DNA from: Puntigrus tetrazona | Lineage: Eukaryota; Chordata; Actinopteri; Cypriniformes; Cyprinidae | NCBI RefSeq assembly: GCF_018831695.1 | Contig: NC_056699.1 | Location: 15,698,225-15,762,224, forward strand | Reading direction: 5' to 3' | Length of the DNA: 64,000 nucleotides | Shown here: in pieces, positions 29,190-41,800 of the stretch | Layout: each line of letters begins with the position of its first letter | Position numbering within the stretch: position 1 is the first letter of the stretch | The notes under the pieces: model-generated | Databases searched by the model: none | What the model was told of the DNA's origin: nothing | The model's input: only the letters and a program-made list of their open reading frames with translations | Translations under genes and position numbers: made by a program

Positions 29190-29690
29190 CTTATCCTCTT
29201 TTTCAGACAGGGAAGGTTAGCATTATGTGCTAATGTTTGTGTTATCCTCTGTTTTAGGCAGGGAAGATTGGCATTACTTGCTAATATTTGTGTTATCCTC
29301 TGTTTCAGACAGGGAAGGTTAGCATTACTTGCTAATTGTTTGTGTTATCCTCTGTTTCAGACAGGGAAGGTTAGCATTACTTGCTAATTGTTTGTGTTAT
29401 CCTCTGTTTCAGGCAGGGAAGATTGGCATTACTTGCTAATATTTGTGTATCCTCTGTTTTAGGCAGGGAAGACTTTATCCTCTGTTTTAGGCAGGGAAGA
29501 CTTTATCCTCTGTTTTAGGCAGGGAAGATTGGCATTACTTGCTAATATTGGTGTATCCTCTGTTTTAGGCAGGAAGATTTTTTATCCTCTGTTTTAGGCA
29601 GGGAAGACTTTATCCTCTGTTTTAGGCAGGGAAGATTGGCATTACTTGCTAATTGTTTGTTTTATCCTCTACTTTGTTAGAGAAGGTTAA
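29190..29690 (+). repeat. Leader tandem repeat of 51-bp and 28-bp units
   Basis: About twelve units start TATCCTCTGTTTYAGRCAGG. Long ones (~51 bp) continue GAAGATTGGCATTACTTGCT plus an AT-rich end; short ones (~28 bp) stop at GGAAGACTT. The array lies between primer site and gag. Each unit start looks like a polypyrimidine tract plus AG. Confidence 0.9.
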
Positions 29691-29777
29691 CCATAGTTGA
29701 TCTGTGTTAACAAGTGTACCTCTGTTGAGAGACGTTAAGTGTTTTTCTTTGTGTAAGTAACAAAAACAAAATCTACA

Positions 29778-30611
29778 ATGTTCAAAAAGAATGCTAGACT
29801 AACTTCCACAACTGAGAAAGGAGGTCTTGCAACTCCTTTGTGGTCAGATAGTGAATTCAAATCACTTTTAGGCATGCAAATGAACCTTATAATTACTGAG
29901 AAAGTTAGACAAAAGCTAACTCAGAAATACAAGATCCATCCAGACAAGACTTGGTCTGTAGAGGAGTGTAAAAAGGTTTTAGGAGCATGTTTACGTAAGA
30001 ACAATTTGAAAGGCATTATCTGCTGCCACAGGGAATTTGGCTTAGCACTAGCTACACAACAATCTCAGCACATCTCAGAACTAGAGGAACAGAACCAAGA
30101 GCTATGTGCTAGAATATCGGCTTTGACAAAAAATTTAAACCACAACAAAGTTTCAGAAAAAACTGAGGTGGAAATTAGTCAGCCTGATAGCACATATCCT
30201 GACTTGCAAGCCTTCTTTGAAACTGAGGTGCCTGTAGATTCAGTGAAGGTATGTGATGCTAGGAGAAGATCTCAGGGAATTAAGGCAGTTGAAAGTGTTC
30301 TTCCCAACTCTTCTGTTGTTCAGGTCCAAACCATTGCAAAAATGCTTGGACCTAAAGATATAGAGGGAATCTCCCAGAGCTTACCCTCACCTACATGGGA
30401 AAGAGATTCTGATGTTAAAGCCAGAGTAAGGATTGCAGCAGCATCCTTTAAGGTCAACACTGAGAACAGGCAGAAATTTAAATGTCCTAAGAGGGAGGGC
30501 AATTGCCATTACTGTGGGAAATCTGGACACCGGATGAAAGAGTGCAGGAAAAGCAAAAAGACTTTAGGAGAAATTAACAGCTTTACTTCCAGCTCCTACT
30601 CAGTCTGCTAG
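29778..30611 (+). CDS. gag: Gag-like protein of the non-autonomous LTR element (277 aa)
   Basis: An intact frame from ATG 29778 to TAG. The N-terminal ~100 residues are basic and unfamiliar (KVRQKLTQKYKIHPDKTWS, CKKVLGACLRKNNLKG). A short coiled-coil-like stretch follows (ISELEEQNQELCARISALT, residues ~98-116), then an acidic middle. The C-terminus has one Cys-His box, CHYCGKSGHRMKEC (~residues 247-260), for RNA binding. It is shorter than usual gag proteins and no pol follows. I infer that it packages the element's RNA into particles supplied with enzymes from a relative. Little decay is visible, in contrast to the ERV beside it. Confidence 0.75.
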   Translation: MFKKNARLTSTTEKGGLATPLWSDSEFKSLLGMQMNLIITEKVRQKLTQKYKIHPDKTWSVEECKKVLGACLRKNNLKGIICCHREFGLALATQQSQHISELEEQNQELCARISALTKNLNHNKVSEKTEVEISQPDSTYPDLQAFFETEVPVDSVKVCDARRRSQGIKAVESVLPNSSVVQVQTIAKMLGPKDIEGISQSLPSPTWERDSDVKARVRIAAASFKVNTENRQKFKCPKREGNCHYCGKSGHRMKECRKSKKTLGEINSFTSSSYSVC

Positions 30612-31628
30612 CTAGCTACTCTGAAGCAGCCCCTCCCCACTTTACCCAACTGTTGGAGCAGTTTGCTCAGGTGTTAGCTGTTAGGGCTGTGAGTACTTAA
30701 TTTAAGGTGTCTCCTTCCATTGAGAGAATGCTAGTTAAGTACACTCACAGCCTTCAAAGTTATGCTACAGCACACTCCAAATTACACCTATCCTCTATGT
30801 TATGATGTTTGCCATGACTGATGTTTCATTGGAGGATGAAGATGTTTTTACAATAATGGTTTACAAATCACGTACAGGGACAGACTAGGACACATAGACC
30901 AGTGAGGAGCCCAGGAAGAACCAGAATGCAGCAGGCCTCGGGGCCAATCCCTGTGGTGAAGATTTTCCTCATAGGCCTTTCCCCCATCCACTAGTCTATC
31001 CTTACCTCACTGCTCCATAGGTGTCAAATGACTTAAGACTAGGTCAACAAAACCACTATACGATCATCAAAAATTAAACCACTATACGATCATCAAAATT
31101 TAAACCACTATACGATCACCAGAAGTCTAAAAATGTTTATGCATGAATACTGCTGGTCTGCTGTTTCTCTGTTTTCTTGTGTTTCAGGTCCGTGTATATG
31201 CCAGGTCATCTCATATGCAGCACCCTGATTTACACCTCAGACATCCATGAACAAGCTTCATGAAGACAAAGAGTAATCCGAATGACTCTACAGGGGAAAT
31301 GGACTACAGGAAACAGACGTCACAGTTATTCAGATGCCATGGACTTCAGGACTTCCACTCTTATGCTACATGATTGTGTCATCATGTAGTTTTGTACGAC
31401 ATATTACCATCCATGTTGTATTTGTCAAGAGTTATGGTTCTGAAAAGAACTATTACAACCTAAGTAGATCTAGGCAAAGACACAAAATAAGATATATGTG
31501 CCTGTAACTTTTTCAAGTTGCATGACTGCAAGATGGAGCTTATGTTATTAAACATAGGCTATAGAATGGATTTTAGGAGGATTAAATTTGTGTTATGTGA
31601 GAGTCATTAAAACTCTCAAATGGGGGAT
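30612..31628 (+). other. Non-coding 3' part of the gag-only element with polypurine tract
   Basis: No long frame. Contains three tandem ~27-bp copies of AAACCACTATACGATCATCA at ~31049-31120. It ends with the purine run AAATGGGGGAT at 31618-31628, directly before the 3' LTR. Confidence 0.7.
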
Positions 31629-31766
31629 TGTTGTATTACAAATTTATAAAAGGTTAAACACAGATTCCAATATAACAGTATATGCTGAATGTGTATTGTG
31701 ATAAGCCCCGAGACAGTTATCTTTTGTCTTTCAGTTCTTGAACATCTGGTAGGTCAAGTGTGAATG

Positions 31767-34594
31767 GATGTGTGGATTTAAAACTTTCCTTCAGGGTTAC
31801 CATGGTTGAGTGGGAAAGCCTCCGAGAAGTCGCACTTAACCCGGGCAACATCGCCTGGATGAAGAGCCTGGATGTGTAGACTTAAAAATTTCTTCCAGGG
31901 TTACCATGGTTGAGTGGTAAAGCGTACAAGAAAGTCGCACTTAACCCGGCCAATATCGCCTAGATAAAGCACATGGATGTCTGGATTTACATTTTAAACG
32001 CTTAAAATTTTCCTTCAGGGTTACAATGGTCGAGTGGGAAAGCCTCTGAGAAGTCGCACTTAACCCGGCCAGTATCGCCTGGATGAAGAGCCTGGATGTG
32101 TAGACTTAAAAATTTCCTCCAGGGATACCATGGTCAAGTGGAAAAACGTCAGAGAAATCACACTTAACCCCGCCAATATCGCCTGGATGAAGCGCCTGGA
32201 TGTCTGGACTTAGGTTTTGAATGCTTTGAAATTTGTTCTAGGTTTACCATGTTCGAGTGGGAAACCGCCTAAGAAGTCGAGGTCAACCCAGCCAAGTTCG
32301 GCAGGACAAAGCGCCTGGATGTTTGGGCTTAGGTACTGAATCAAATCAAGCCCAGTAATGTGTTACTGTTATGGGGTTAGTCTGTAAGCCTGGATGTCTG
32401 GACTTAGGTTTTGAACGCTTAAAAATTTCTTCCAGGGTTACCATGGTCGAGTGGAAAAGCGTCCGAGAAGTCGCATTTAACCCAGCCAATATCTCCTGGA
32501 TGCTTGGGCTTAGGTTTTGAGCGCTTAAAAATTTCATCCAGGGTGGCGGGGGTCGAGTGAAAAAATCGTCCTAGAAGTCGCACCTAAATCTGCCAATATC
32601 GGCTAGAAGAAGCGCCTGGATGTCTGAACTTAGGTTTTAAACGCTTAAAAATTTCTTCCAGGGTTACCATGGTCGAGTGGGAAAGTGTCCGAGAAGACCG
32701 ACTTAACCCGGCCAATATCATCTGGTTGAAGAGCCTGGATGTCTCTGGTTAGGTTTTGAATGCTTAAAAAAATTGTTCCAGGTTTACCATGGTCGAGTGG
32801 GAAACTGTCCAAGAAGTCAAAATTAACCTGACCAAGTTCGGCTGGATGAAGCGCCTGGATGTTTGGGGATAGGTTTTGAATGCTTAAAAATTTCATCCAG
32901 GGTGGCGGGGGTCAAGTGAAAAAGTTGTTTGAGAAGTCGCACCTAACTCTGCCAATATCGGCTGCTTAAAGAGCCTGGATGTCTGGACTTACATTTTAAA
33001 TGTTTAAAAATTTCCTCCAGGGTTACCATGGTCGAGTGGGAAAGTGTCAGAGAAATCGCACTTAACCCTGCCAATATCGCTTGTACGAAGCGCCTGGATG
33101 TCTGGACCTAGGTTTTGAATGCTTAAAAATTTCAACCAGGCTTACCATGGTCGAGTTGGAAAGTGTCCGAGAAGATGCACTTAACCCGACCAATATTGCC
33201 TGGATGAAGCTCCTGGATGTCTGGGGTTAGGTTTTGAACGTTTAAAGATTTTCTCCAGGGTGGTGGGGGTCGAGTGGGAAATAGTCCAGGAAGTAGCACC
33301 TATCATGGCCAATATCGCCTGGATGTCTGGGGTTAGGTTTTGAATTCTTAAAAATTCATCTGAGTGAAAAAGTCGTCCAAGAAGTCGCACCTAACTCTTC
33401 CAATATCTCCTGGATGAAGAGCCTGGAGGTTTGGGCTTAGGTTTTGAGCTCTTAAAAGTTTCCTCCAGGCTTACCATTGTCGAGTGGGAAAGTGTCAGAG
33501 AAGACGCACTTAACCCGGCCAATATCACCTGGATGTGTGGATTTAAAAATTTCCCACACAGTTACCATGGTCGAGTGGTAAAGCCTCCAAGAAAGTTACA
33601 CTTAACCCAGCCAATATCTCCTGGACGTCTGGACTTCTGGAATGCTTAATTTCTTCCAGGGTTACCATGGTTGAGTGGAAAAGCGTCCGAGAAGTCGCAT
33701 TTAACCGAGCCAATATCTCCTGGATGAAGTGCCTGGATGTTTGGGCTTAGGTTTTGAATTCTTAGGTTTTGAACTTCGGTTTAAAACGTTTAAAAATTGG
33801 AGGTCGAGTGGGAAATATTCCAAGAAGTACCACCTATCACGGCCAAGATCGGCTATATGATGCCCCTGGATGTCTGGATTTAGGTTTTGAATGCTTAAAA
33901 ATTTGTTCCGGGTTTACCATGGACGAGTGGGAAACCATCCAAGAAGTCGAACTTAACCCGGCCAAGTTCGGCTGGATGAAGCGCCTAGATGTTTGGGGTT
34001 AGGTTTTGAACTATTAAAAATTTCTTCCAGGGTGGTGGGGGTCGAGTGGGAAAACATCCAAGAAGTAGCACCTATCACGGCCAAGATCGGCTAGATGAAG
34101 TGCCTGGATGTCTGGACTTACGTTTTAAATGCTTAAAAATTTCTTCCAGGGTTACCATGGTCGAGTGGGACAGCCTCAGAGAAATCGCACTTAACTCGGC
34201 CAAGATCAGCTGTATGAAGCGCCTGGATGTTTGGACTTAGGTTTTGAACGTTTAAAAATTTCCTCCAGAGTGGTGGGGGTCGAGTGGGAAAGAGTCCAGG
34301 AAGTAGCACCTATCACGGCCAAAATAGGCTAGATGAAGCACCTGGATGTCTGGACTTAGGTTTTGAAAGCTTAAACATTTCTTTCAGGGTTACCATGGTT
34401 GAGTGGAAAAGCGTCCAAGAAGTTTCACTTAACCCGGCCAATATCACCTGGATGAAGCGTCTGGATTTAGGTATTGAATGCTTAAAAATTTAATCCAGGG
34501 TGGCGGGGGTCGAGTCAAAAGGTTGTCACAGAATTTGCTCCTAACGTGGCCAATATCGGCTGGACGAAGCACCTGGATGTTTGGACTTAGGTTT
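31767..34594 (+). repeat. Satellite block A3, plus orientation
   Basis: The ~119-bp array resumes, starting GATGTGTGGATTTAAAA, and keeps the plus orientation. A 211-bp type module is present near 32330-32400. Units are more divergent than in the right half of the window, with several partial units (e.g. 33500-33800). Confidence 0.95.
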
Positions 34595-35872
34595 CAAATT
34601 CAAATTTTATTTGTCACATACACATACATACATGGTACGACATGCAGTGAAATGTTCTTTACAACCGTCCAGCATCAAAATAGAAAACAAAATTTAAATG
34701 TATATATAAATATAAAAAAATATGTAAAAAAAGAAGTGTGCAAAGTAGATAAAAAAATTAAATAAATAAAATAAAATATAGAATATAAATATAAAGTATA
34801 AGATATAAAGTGTAAAGTGTAAAGTGGCTGTGCAATGTCCAGTGCAAGTGACTAGTGCAATTGTCCAAATGTAGTGGCGAGTATCTGGGGAAAGAGAGGT
34901 TGAACATGGGAATTCCGGTAATTAGGTGCTGGGTGTTCTCTGGTTCAGACTCCGAATGGCCTGCGGGAAGAAGCTCCTCCTCATTCTCTCTGTGTTTGCC
35001 TTCAGGGAACGAAAGCGCTTTCCTGAACGCAGCAGAGAAAAGAGTCCATTGTTGGGATGGCTGAGGTCTTCCACGATCTTCCTGGCCCTGGTACAGCACC
35101 GCTTGTTGTAGATGTCCTGCAGCACAGGGAGCTCAGTGCGGATGGTGAGCTCAGCTGACCGCACCACCCTCTGAAGGGCTCGTCTGTCTTGCATGGTGCT
35201 GTTCCTGAACCAGGAGGTGATGTTTCCCGTCAGGACACTCTCCATGGTGCAGGTGCAGTTCCTGAGCACCTGAGATGGGAGTCTGAAGTCCCTTAAGCGC
35301 CTCAGATGGTATAGACGCTGCCGGGCCTTCTTCACCAGGGTGTTGATGCGACAGGACCAAGACAGGTCCTGCGTGATGTGAACACCCAGGTACCGAAATC
35401 TGTCCACTCTCTCCACTGGGGTCCCGTCGATCATGATGGGATGGTAAGAGCGCACCTGCTTCGTGCTGAAGTCCACTATTAACTCCTTTGTTTTGCTGAC
35501 GTTCAGGAGCAGATTGTTCTCCTGACACCATCTCTGCAGATTGTTGATCTCCTGAAGGTAGGCCATCTCATCGTTGTTGGAGATCAGGCCCACCACGACA
35601 GTGTCGTCAGCAAATTTAATGATCGTGGTGGAGTTTGTAGTGGCCACACAGTCATGTGTGTACAACGAGTACAGCAGGGGGCTCAGAACACAACCCTGAG
35701 GGGCTCCAGTGCTGAGAGTGAGGGAGGATGAGGTGTGTTTTCCAATCCGTACGGCTTGTGATCTGTCGGTCAGAAAGTTGGTGATCCAGTGACGCAGGGA
35801 TGGGCCGAGTCCCAGGTCCTCCACCTTCGAGGTGAGCGTGGAGGGAACTATGGTGTTGAAAGCTGAACTATA
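34595..35872 (-). mobile_element. 5'-truncated L2/CR1-type LINE at a satellite orientation switch
   Basis: The 3' end is at 34595 (AAATTCAAATTTTATTTGTC, a tail like that of the LINE at 17.4 kb) and the coding part breaks off at 35872 inside RT. Satellite to its left runs plus, satellite to its right runs minus, so the element sits exactly on the inversion point. Confidence 0.88.
34922..35872 (-). pseudogene. LINE reverse transcriptase, C-terminal part
   Basis: About 315 codons open from the truncation point to a stop at 34922: SSAFNTIVPS, GAPQGCVLSPLLYSLYTHD, the active site KFADDTVVVG, EMAYLQEINNLQRWC, KELIVDF, then the thumb and C-terminal SFFPQAIRSLNQR. The frame itself is undamaged, but endonuclease and RT fingers are missing, so it cannot be mobile. 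Upstream, the open frame runs by chance into inverted satellite (about 68 codons). It has the complete SPLLYSLYTHD...IIKFADD spacing that the 17.8 kb LINE lacks. Confidence 0.88.
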
Positions 35873-38800
35873 GTTAAGTGCGACTTCTGGGGCTCTTTCC
35901 CACTCGACCCCTGCCGCCCTGGAAGAAATTTTTAAATGTTCAAAACCTAAATCCAGACATCCAGGCAATTCATCCAGGCGATCTTGGCTGGGAAAGGTGT
36001 GATTTTTAGAATGCTTTCCTACTCGACCATGGTAACTCTGGAAGAAATTTTTAAGAGTTTTAAACCTAAGTCCAGACATCCAGGCGCTTCAACCAGGCGC
36101 TTCATTCAGCCTATCTTGGCCGGGTTAAGTGCGACTTTTCGGAGGATTTCCACTCGACCATGGTAACCCTGGAAACTTTTTTCAGCGTTCAGGACCTAAG
36201 TCCAGACATCCAGGAAAACAGACTAGCCCCATAACAGTAACACATCACTGGGCTTGATTTTATTCAGTAAAGGCCCTGGTTTACGGTTTTCTTTAAGGCC
36301 TGGACCCACAGACTCACCCCATTACTATAACACTTTCATGAGAATGATCTTGGCCGGATTAAGTGCGATTTCTCAGAGGCTTTCCCACTAGATCATGGTA
36401 ACCCTGGAAGAAATTTGTAAGCGTTCAAAAAACCTAAGTCCAGACATCCAGGTGCTTCCTCTAGCCGATCTTGGCCGTGATATTTGCTACTTCTTGGACT
36501 CTTTCCCAGTCGACCCATGTCACCCTGAAGGAAATTTTTAAGCATTTAAAACCTAAATCCAGACATCCAGGAAAACAGACTAGTCCAGGCGATCTTGACC
36601 GGGATTGGTGTGATTTTTGGACGCTTTCCCACTCAACTATGATAACCCTGGAAGAAATTTTTAACCGTTCAAAACTTAAGTCCAAACATCCAGGCTCTTC
36701 ATCCAGCCGATCTTGGCCAAGTTAACTTCGACTTCTTGGACAGTTTCCCACTCGACCATGGTAACCCAGGAAGAAATTTTAAAGCATTCAAAACCTAAGC
36801 CGAGACATCCAGGCTCTTCATCCAGACGATCCTGGCCGAGTTAACTTCGACTTCTCGGACGCTTTTCCACTCGACCATGGTAACCCTGGAACAAATATTT
36901 GAGCGTTCAAAACCTACGTACAGACATCCAGGCTCTCAGACTTATCCCATAACAGTAACACATTACTGAGCATGATTTTATTCAGTAAAGACCTTGACCA
37001 ACAGACTCACCCCATTACTATAACACTTTCATGGGCATGATCTTGGCCGACTTAAGTGTGACTTCTCGTAGGCTTTCCCACTCGACCACGGTAACCCTTG
37101 AAGAAATTTTTAAGCATTCAAAACCTACGTCCAGACATCCAGGCTCACAGACTAACCCCATAACAGTAACACATTACTGGGCATGATTTTATTCAGTAAA
37201 GACCCTGTATTACAGTTTTATTGAAGGCATGGGCCCACAAACTCACCCCATTACTATAACACTTTTATGGGCATGATCTTGGCCGGGTTAAGCGTGACTT
37301 CTTGTAGGTTTTCCCACTCGACTATGGTAACCCTGGAAGAAATGTTGAAGCATTCAAAACCTAAATCCAGACATCCAGGCTCACAGACTAACCCCATAAC
37401 AGTAACACATTACTGGGCATGATTTTATTCTCAAAAGGCCCTTTATTACAGCTTTCTTTAAAGCCTGGACCAACAGATTCACCCCATTACTATAACACTT
37501 TCAATGGCATGATCTTGGCCGGGTTAAGCGTGGCTTCTCGTAGGTTTTCCCACTCGACCATGGTAACCCTGAAACAAATATTTGAGCTTTCAAAACCTAC
37601 GTCCAGACATCCAGGATCACAGACTAATCCCATAACAGTAACACATGACTGGGCATGATTTTATTCAGTAAAGGCCTGGACCAATAGACTCACCCCATTA
37701 CTATGCCACTTTCATTGGCATGATCTTGGCCGGGTTAAGTGTGACTTCTCGTAGGCTTTCCCAATCGACCATGGTAACCCTGGAAGAAGTTTTTAAACGT
37801 TCAAAACCTATGTCCAGACATCCAGGCGATATTGGCCGGTTTAAGTGCGACTTCTCGGACGCTAATCCACTCGACCATGGTAACCCTGGAACAAATATTT
37901 GAGCTTTCAAAACCTACGTCCATACATCCAGCCGCTTCATCCAGGCGATATTGGCCGGTTTAAGTGCGACTTCTCAGACGTTTTTCCACTCGACCATGGT
38001 AACCCTGGAACAAATATTTGAGCGTTCAAAACCTACGTCCAGACATCCAGGCTCACAGACTAACCCCATAACAGTAACACATTACTGGGCATGATTTTAT
38101 TCAGTAAAGGCCCTGTATTACAGTTTTCTTTAAAGCATGGGTCCACAGACTCACCCCAATACTATAATACTATTATGGGCATGATCTTGGCCGGGTTAAG
38201 TGTGACTTCTCGTATGCTTTCCCACTCGACCATGGTAACCCTGGAAGAAATATAGAAGCATTCAAAACCTAAATCCAGACATCCAGGCTCACAGAGTAAC
38301 CCCATAACAGTTACACATTACTGGTCATGATTTTATTCAGTAAAAGCCTGGGCCCACAGACTCACTCCATTACTATAACTCTATTAAGGGCATGATCTTG
38401 GCCGGGTTAAGTGTGACTTCTCGTAGTCTTTCCCACTAAACAATGGTAACTCTGGAAGAAATACTCAAGCATTCAAAACCTACGTCCAGACATGCAGGCT
38501 CACAGACTAACCCTATAACAGTAACAAATTACTGGTCATGATTTTATTAAGTAAAGGCCTGGGCCCACAGACTCACTCCATTACTATAACTCTATTAAGG
38601 GCATGATCTTGGCCGGGTTAAGTGTGACTTCTCGTAGTCTTTCCCACTAAACAATGGTTACTCTGGAAGAAATACTCAAGCATTCAAAACCTACGTCCAG
38701 ACATGCAGGCTCACAGACTAACCCTATAACAGTAACAAATTACTGGGCATGACTTTATTAAGTAAAGGCCTGGGCCCACAAAATCACACCATTACTATAA

Positions 38801-41800
38801 CAATTTTATAAACATGATCTTGGCCGGGTTAAGTGTGACTTCTCATAGGCTTTTCCACTCGACCATGGTAACCCTGGAATTAATTTTTAAGCGTACAAAA
38901 CCTAAATTCAGACATCCAGGCTCACAGATTACCCCCATAACAATAAGACGTTACTGTGCATGATTTTATTCACTAAAGACCCTGTATTACAGCTTTCTTT
39001 AAGACCTGGACCCATAGAATAACCCCAATACTACAACACTTTCATGGGCATGATCTTGGCTGGGTTAAGTGTTACTTCTTGTAGGTTATCCCACTCGACC
39101 ATGGTAACCCTGGAAGAAATATTGAACTGTTCAAAACCTAAGTCCAGACATCCAGGCGATATTGGCCGGTTTAAGTGTGACTTCTCGGACGCTAATCCAC
39201 TCGACCATGGTAACCCTGGAAAAAAATATTGAAGCATTTAAAACCTTAATCCAGATCTCCTGGCTCACAGACTAACCCCATAACAGTAACACATTACTGG
39301 GCATGATTTTATTCACAAAAGGCCCTGTATTACAATTATCTTTAAGGCCTGGGCCCACAAACTCACCCCATTACTATAACACTTTCATGGGCATGATCTG
39401 GGCCGGGTTAAGTGTGACTTCTCGTAGGTTTTCCAACTCGACCACGGTAACCCTTGAAGAAATTTTTAAGCATTCAAAACCTACGTCCAGACATCCAGGT
39501 ACACAGACTAACCTCTTAACAGTAACACACTACTGGACATGATTTTATTCAGTAAAGGCCTGGGCCCACAGACTCACCCCACCACCATAAAATTTTTATG
39601 GGAATGATCTTGGCCGGGTAAAGTGTGACTTCTCGTAGGCTTTCCCACTCGACCATGGTAACCCTGGAAGAAATTTTTAACATTTCAAAAACTAAGTCCA
39701 GATAACCAGGCTCAAGACTAACCCCATAACAGCAAGACATTACTGGGCATGATTTTATTCACTAAAGGCCCTGTTGTACAGTTTTCTTTAAGGCCTGGGC
39801 CCACAAACTCACCCCATTACTATAACACTTTCATGGGCATGATTTTGGCCGGGTTAAGTGTGACTTCCCGTAGGTTTTCCCACTCGACTATGGTAACCCT
39901 GGAAGAAATATTGAATTATTCAAAACCTGAATCCAGAAATCCAGGCTTACAGACTAAACCCATAACAGTAACGCAATACTGGGCATGACTTAATTCAATA
40001 AAGGCCTGGGCCCACAGACTCACCCCTTTACTATAACACTATTATGGGCATGAACTTGGCCGGGTTGAGTGTGACTTCTCGTAGGCTTTCCCACTCGACC
40101 ATGGTAACCCTGGAAGAAATATTCAAGCATTCAAAACCTACGTCCAGTCATCCAGGCGATATTGGCCAGTTTAAGTGCAACTTCTCGGACGCTTTTCCAC
40201 TCGACCATGGTAACCCTGGAACAAAAATTCGAGCTTTCAAAACCTACGTCCAGACCTCCAGGCTCACTGACTAAACCCATAACAGCTACACATTACTGAG
40301 AATGACTTTATTCAGCAAAGGCCTGGGCCCAAAAACTCAACTCATTACTATAACACTTTTATGGGCATGATCTTGACCGTGTTAAGTGTGACTTCTCAAA
40401 GGCTTTCTGACTCGACCATGGTAACCCTGGAAGAAACTTTTAAGCATTCAAAACCTACGTCCAGACATACAGTCTCACAGAATAACCCCATAACAGTAAC
40501 ACATTTCTGGGCATGATTTTATTCACTAAAGGCCCTGTATTACAGCTTTCTTTAAGGCCTGGACCCACAGACTCACCCCATTACTAAAACACTATTATGG
40601 GCATGATCTTGGCCGGGTTAAGTGTGACTTCTCGTAGGCTTTCTTACTCGACCATGGTAACCCTGGAAGAAACTTTTAAGCATTCAAAACCTACGTCCAG
40701 ACATCCAGCCTCACAGACTAACCCTATAACAGTAACAAATTACTGGGCATGACTTTATTCAGTAAAGGCCTGGGCCCACAAAATCACCCCATTACTATAA
40801 CAATTTTATGGGCATTTATCTTGGCCGGGTTAAGTGTGACTTCTCGTAGGCTTTTCCACTTGACCATGGTAACCCTGAAATTAATTTTTAAGCGTACAAA
40901 ACCTAAATCCAGACATGCAGGCTCACAGACTAACCCCATAACAGTAACACGTTACTGGGCATGATTTTATTCAGTAAAGGCATGAGCCCACAGACTCACC
41001 CCATTACAATAACACTATTATGGGCATGATCTTGGCCGGGTTAAGTGTGACTTCTCGTAGGCTTTCTTACTCGACAATGGTAACCCTGGAAGAAATATTT
41101 GAGCGTTCAAAACCTACGTCCAGACAACCAGGCTCACAGATTAACCCCATAACAGCTACACAATACTGCGTATAACTTTATTCAGTAAAGGTCTGGGACC
41201 AGAAACTCAACCCATTACTATAACACTTTTATGGGCATGATCTTGGCCGGGTTAAGTGTGACTTCTCGTAGGCTTTCTTACTCGACAATGGTAACCCTGG
41301 AAGAAATTTTTAAGCGTTCAAAACCTAAATCTAGACATCCAGGCTCACAGACTAACCCCATTACAGTAACATTACTGGGCATGATTTTATTCATTAAAGG
41401 CCTGGGCCCACAAACTCACTCCATTACTACAACACTATTAGGGGCATGATCTTGGCCGGGTTAAGTGTGACTTCTCTTAGGCTTTCCCACTCGACCATGG
41501 TAACCCTGGAAGAAGTTTTTAAGTGTTCTAAAAATACGTCCAGACATCCAGGCGATATTGGTATGGTTTAAGCCCACAGATTCGACTTAACACTATCGGA
41601 CTCTAATCCACTGACTTCTCGTAGGCTTTCCCACTCGTCCATGGTAACCCTGGAACAAATATTTGAGCGTTCAAAACCTACGTCCAGACATCCAGGCTCA
41701 CAGATTAACCCCATAACAGCTACACATTACTGCGTATGATTTTATTCAGTAAAGGCCTGGGCCCACTGACTCACCCCATTACTATAACGGGCGTGATCTT

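Larger units (their letters stand above)
28402..31766 (+). mobile_element. Gag-only (non-autonomous) LTR retrotransposon, 3' LTR truncated
   Basis: The 5' LTR is 28402-28933 (TGTTGTATTAC...TTTCCAACA). A leader with a tandem repeat, one gag ORF, a non-coding stretch, a purine tract AAATGGGGGAT and the start of the 3' LTR follow. The first 138 bp of the two LTRs (28402-28539 and 31629-31766) are identical by eye. After 31766 satellite sequence takes over. No protease, RT, RNase H or integrase motif is present, so it would depend on another element. It lies against the minus-oriented ERV. Confidence 0.85.

Noticed and set aside
35151..35531. Alternative minus-strand ORF MVSGEQSAPERQQNKG in the second LINE
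   Set aside because: Overlaps the RT frame in another phase and lacks motifs.
34922..36079. A 385-codon fusion protein of satellite and LINE RT
   Set aside because: The N-terminal ~68 codons are inverted satellite read through by chance up to the LINE truncation point.
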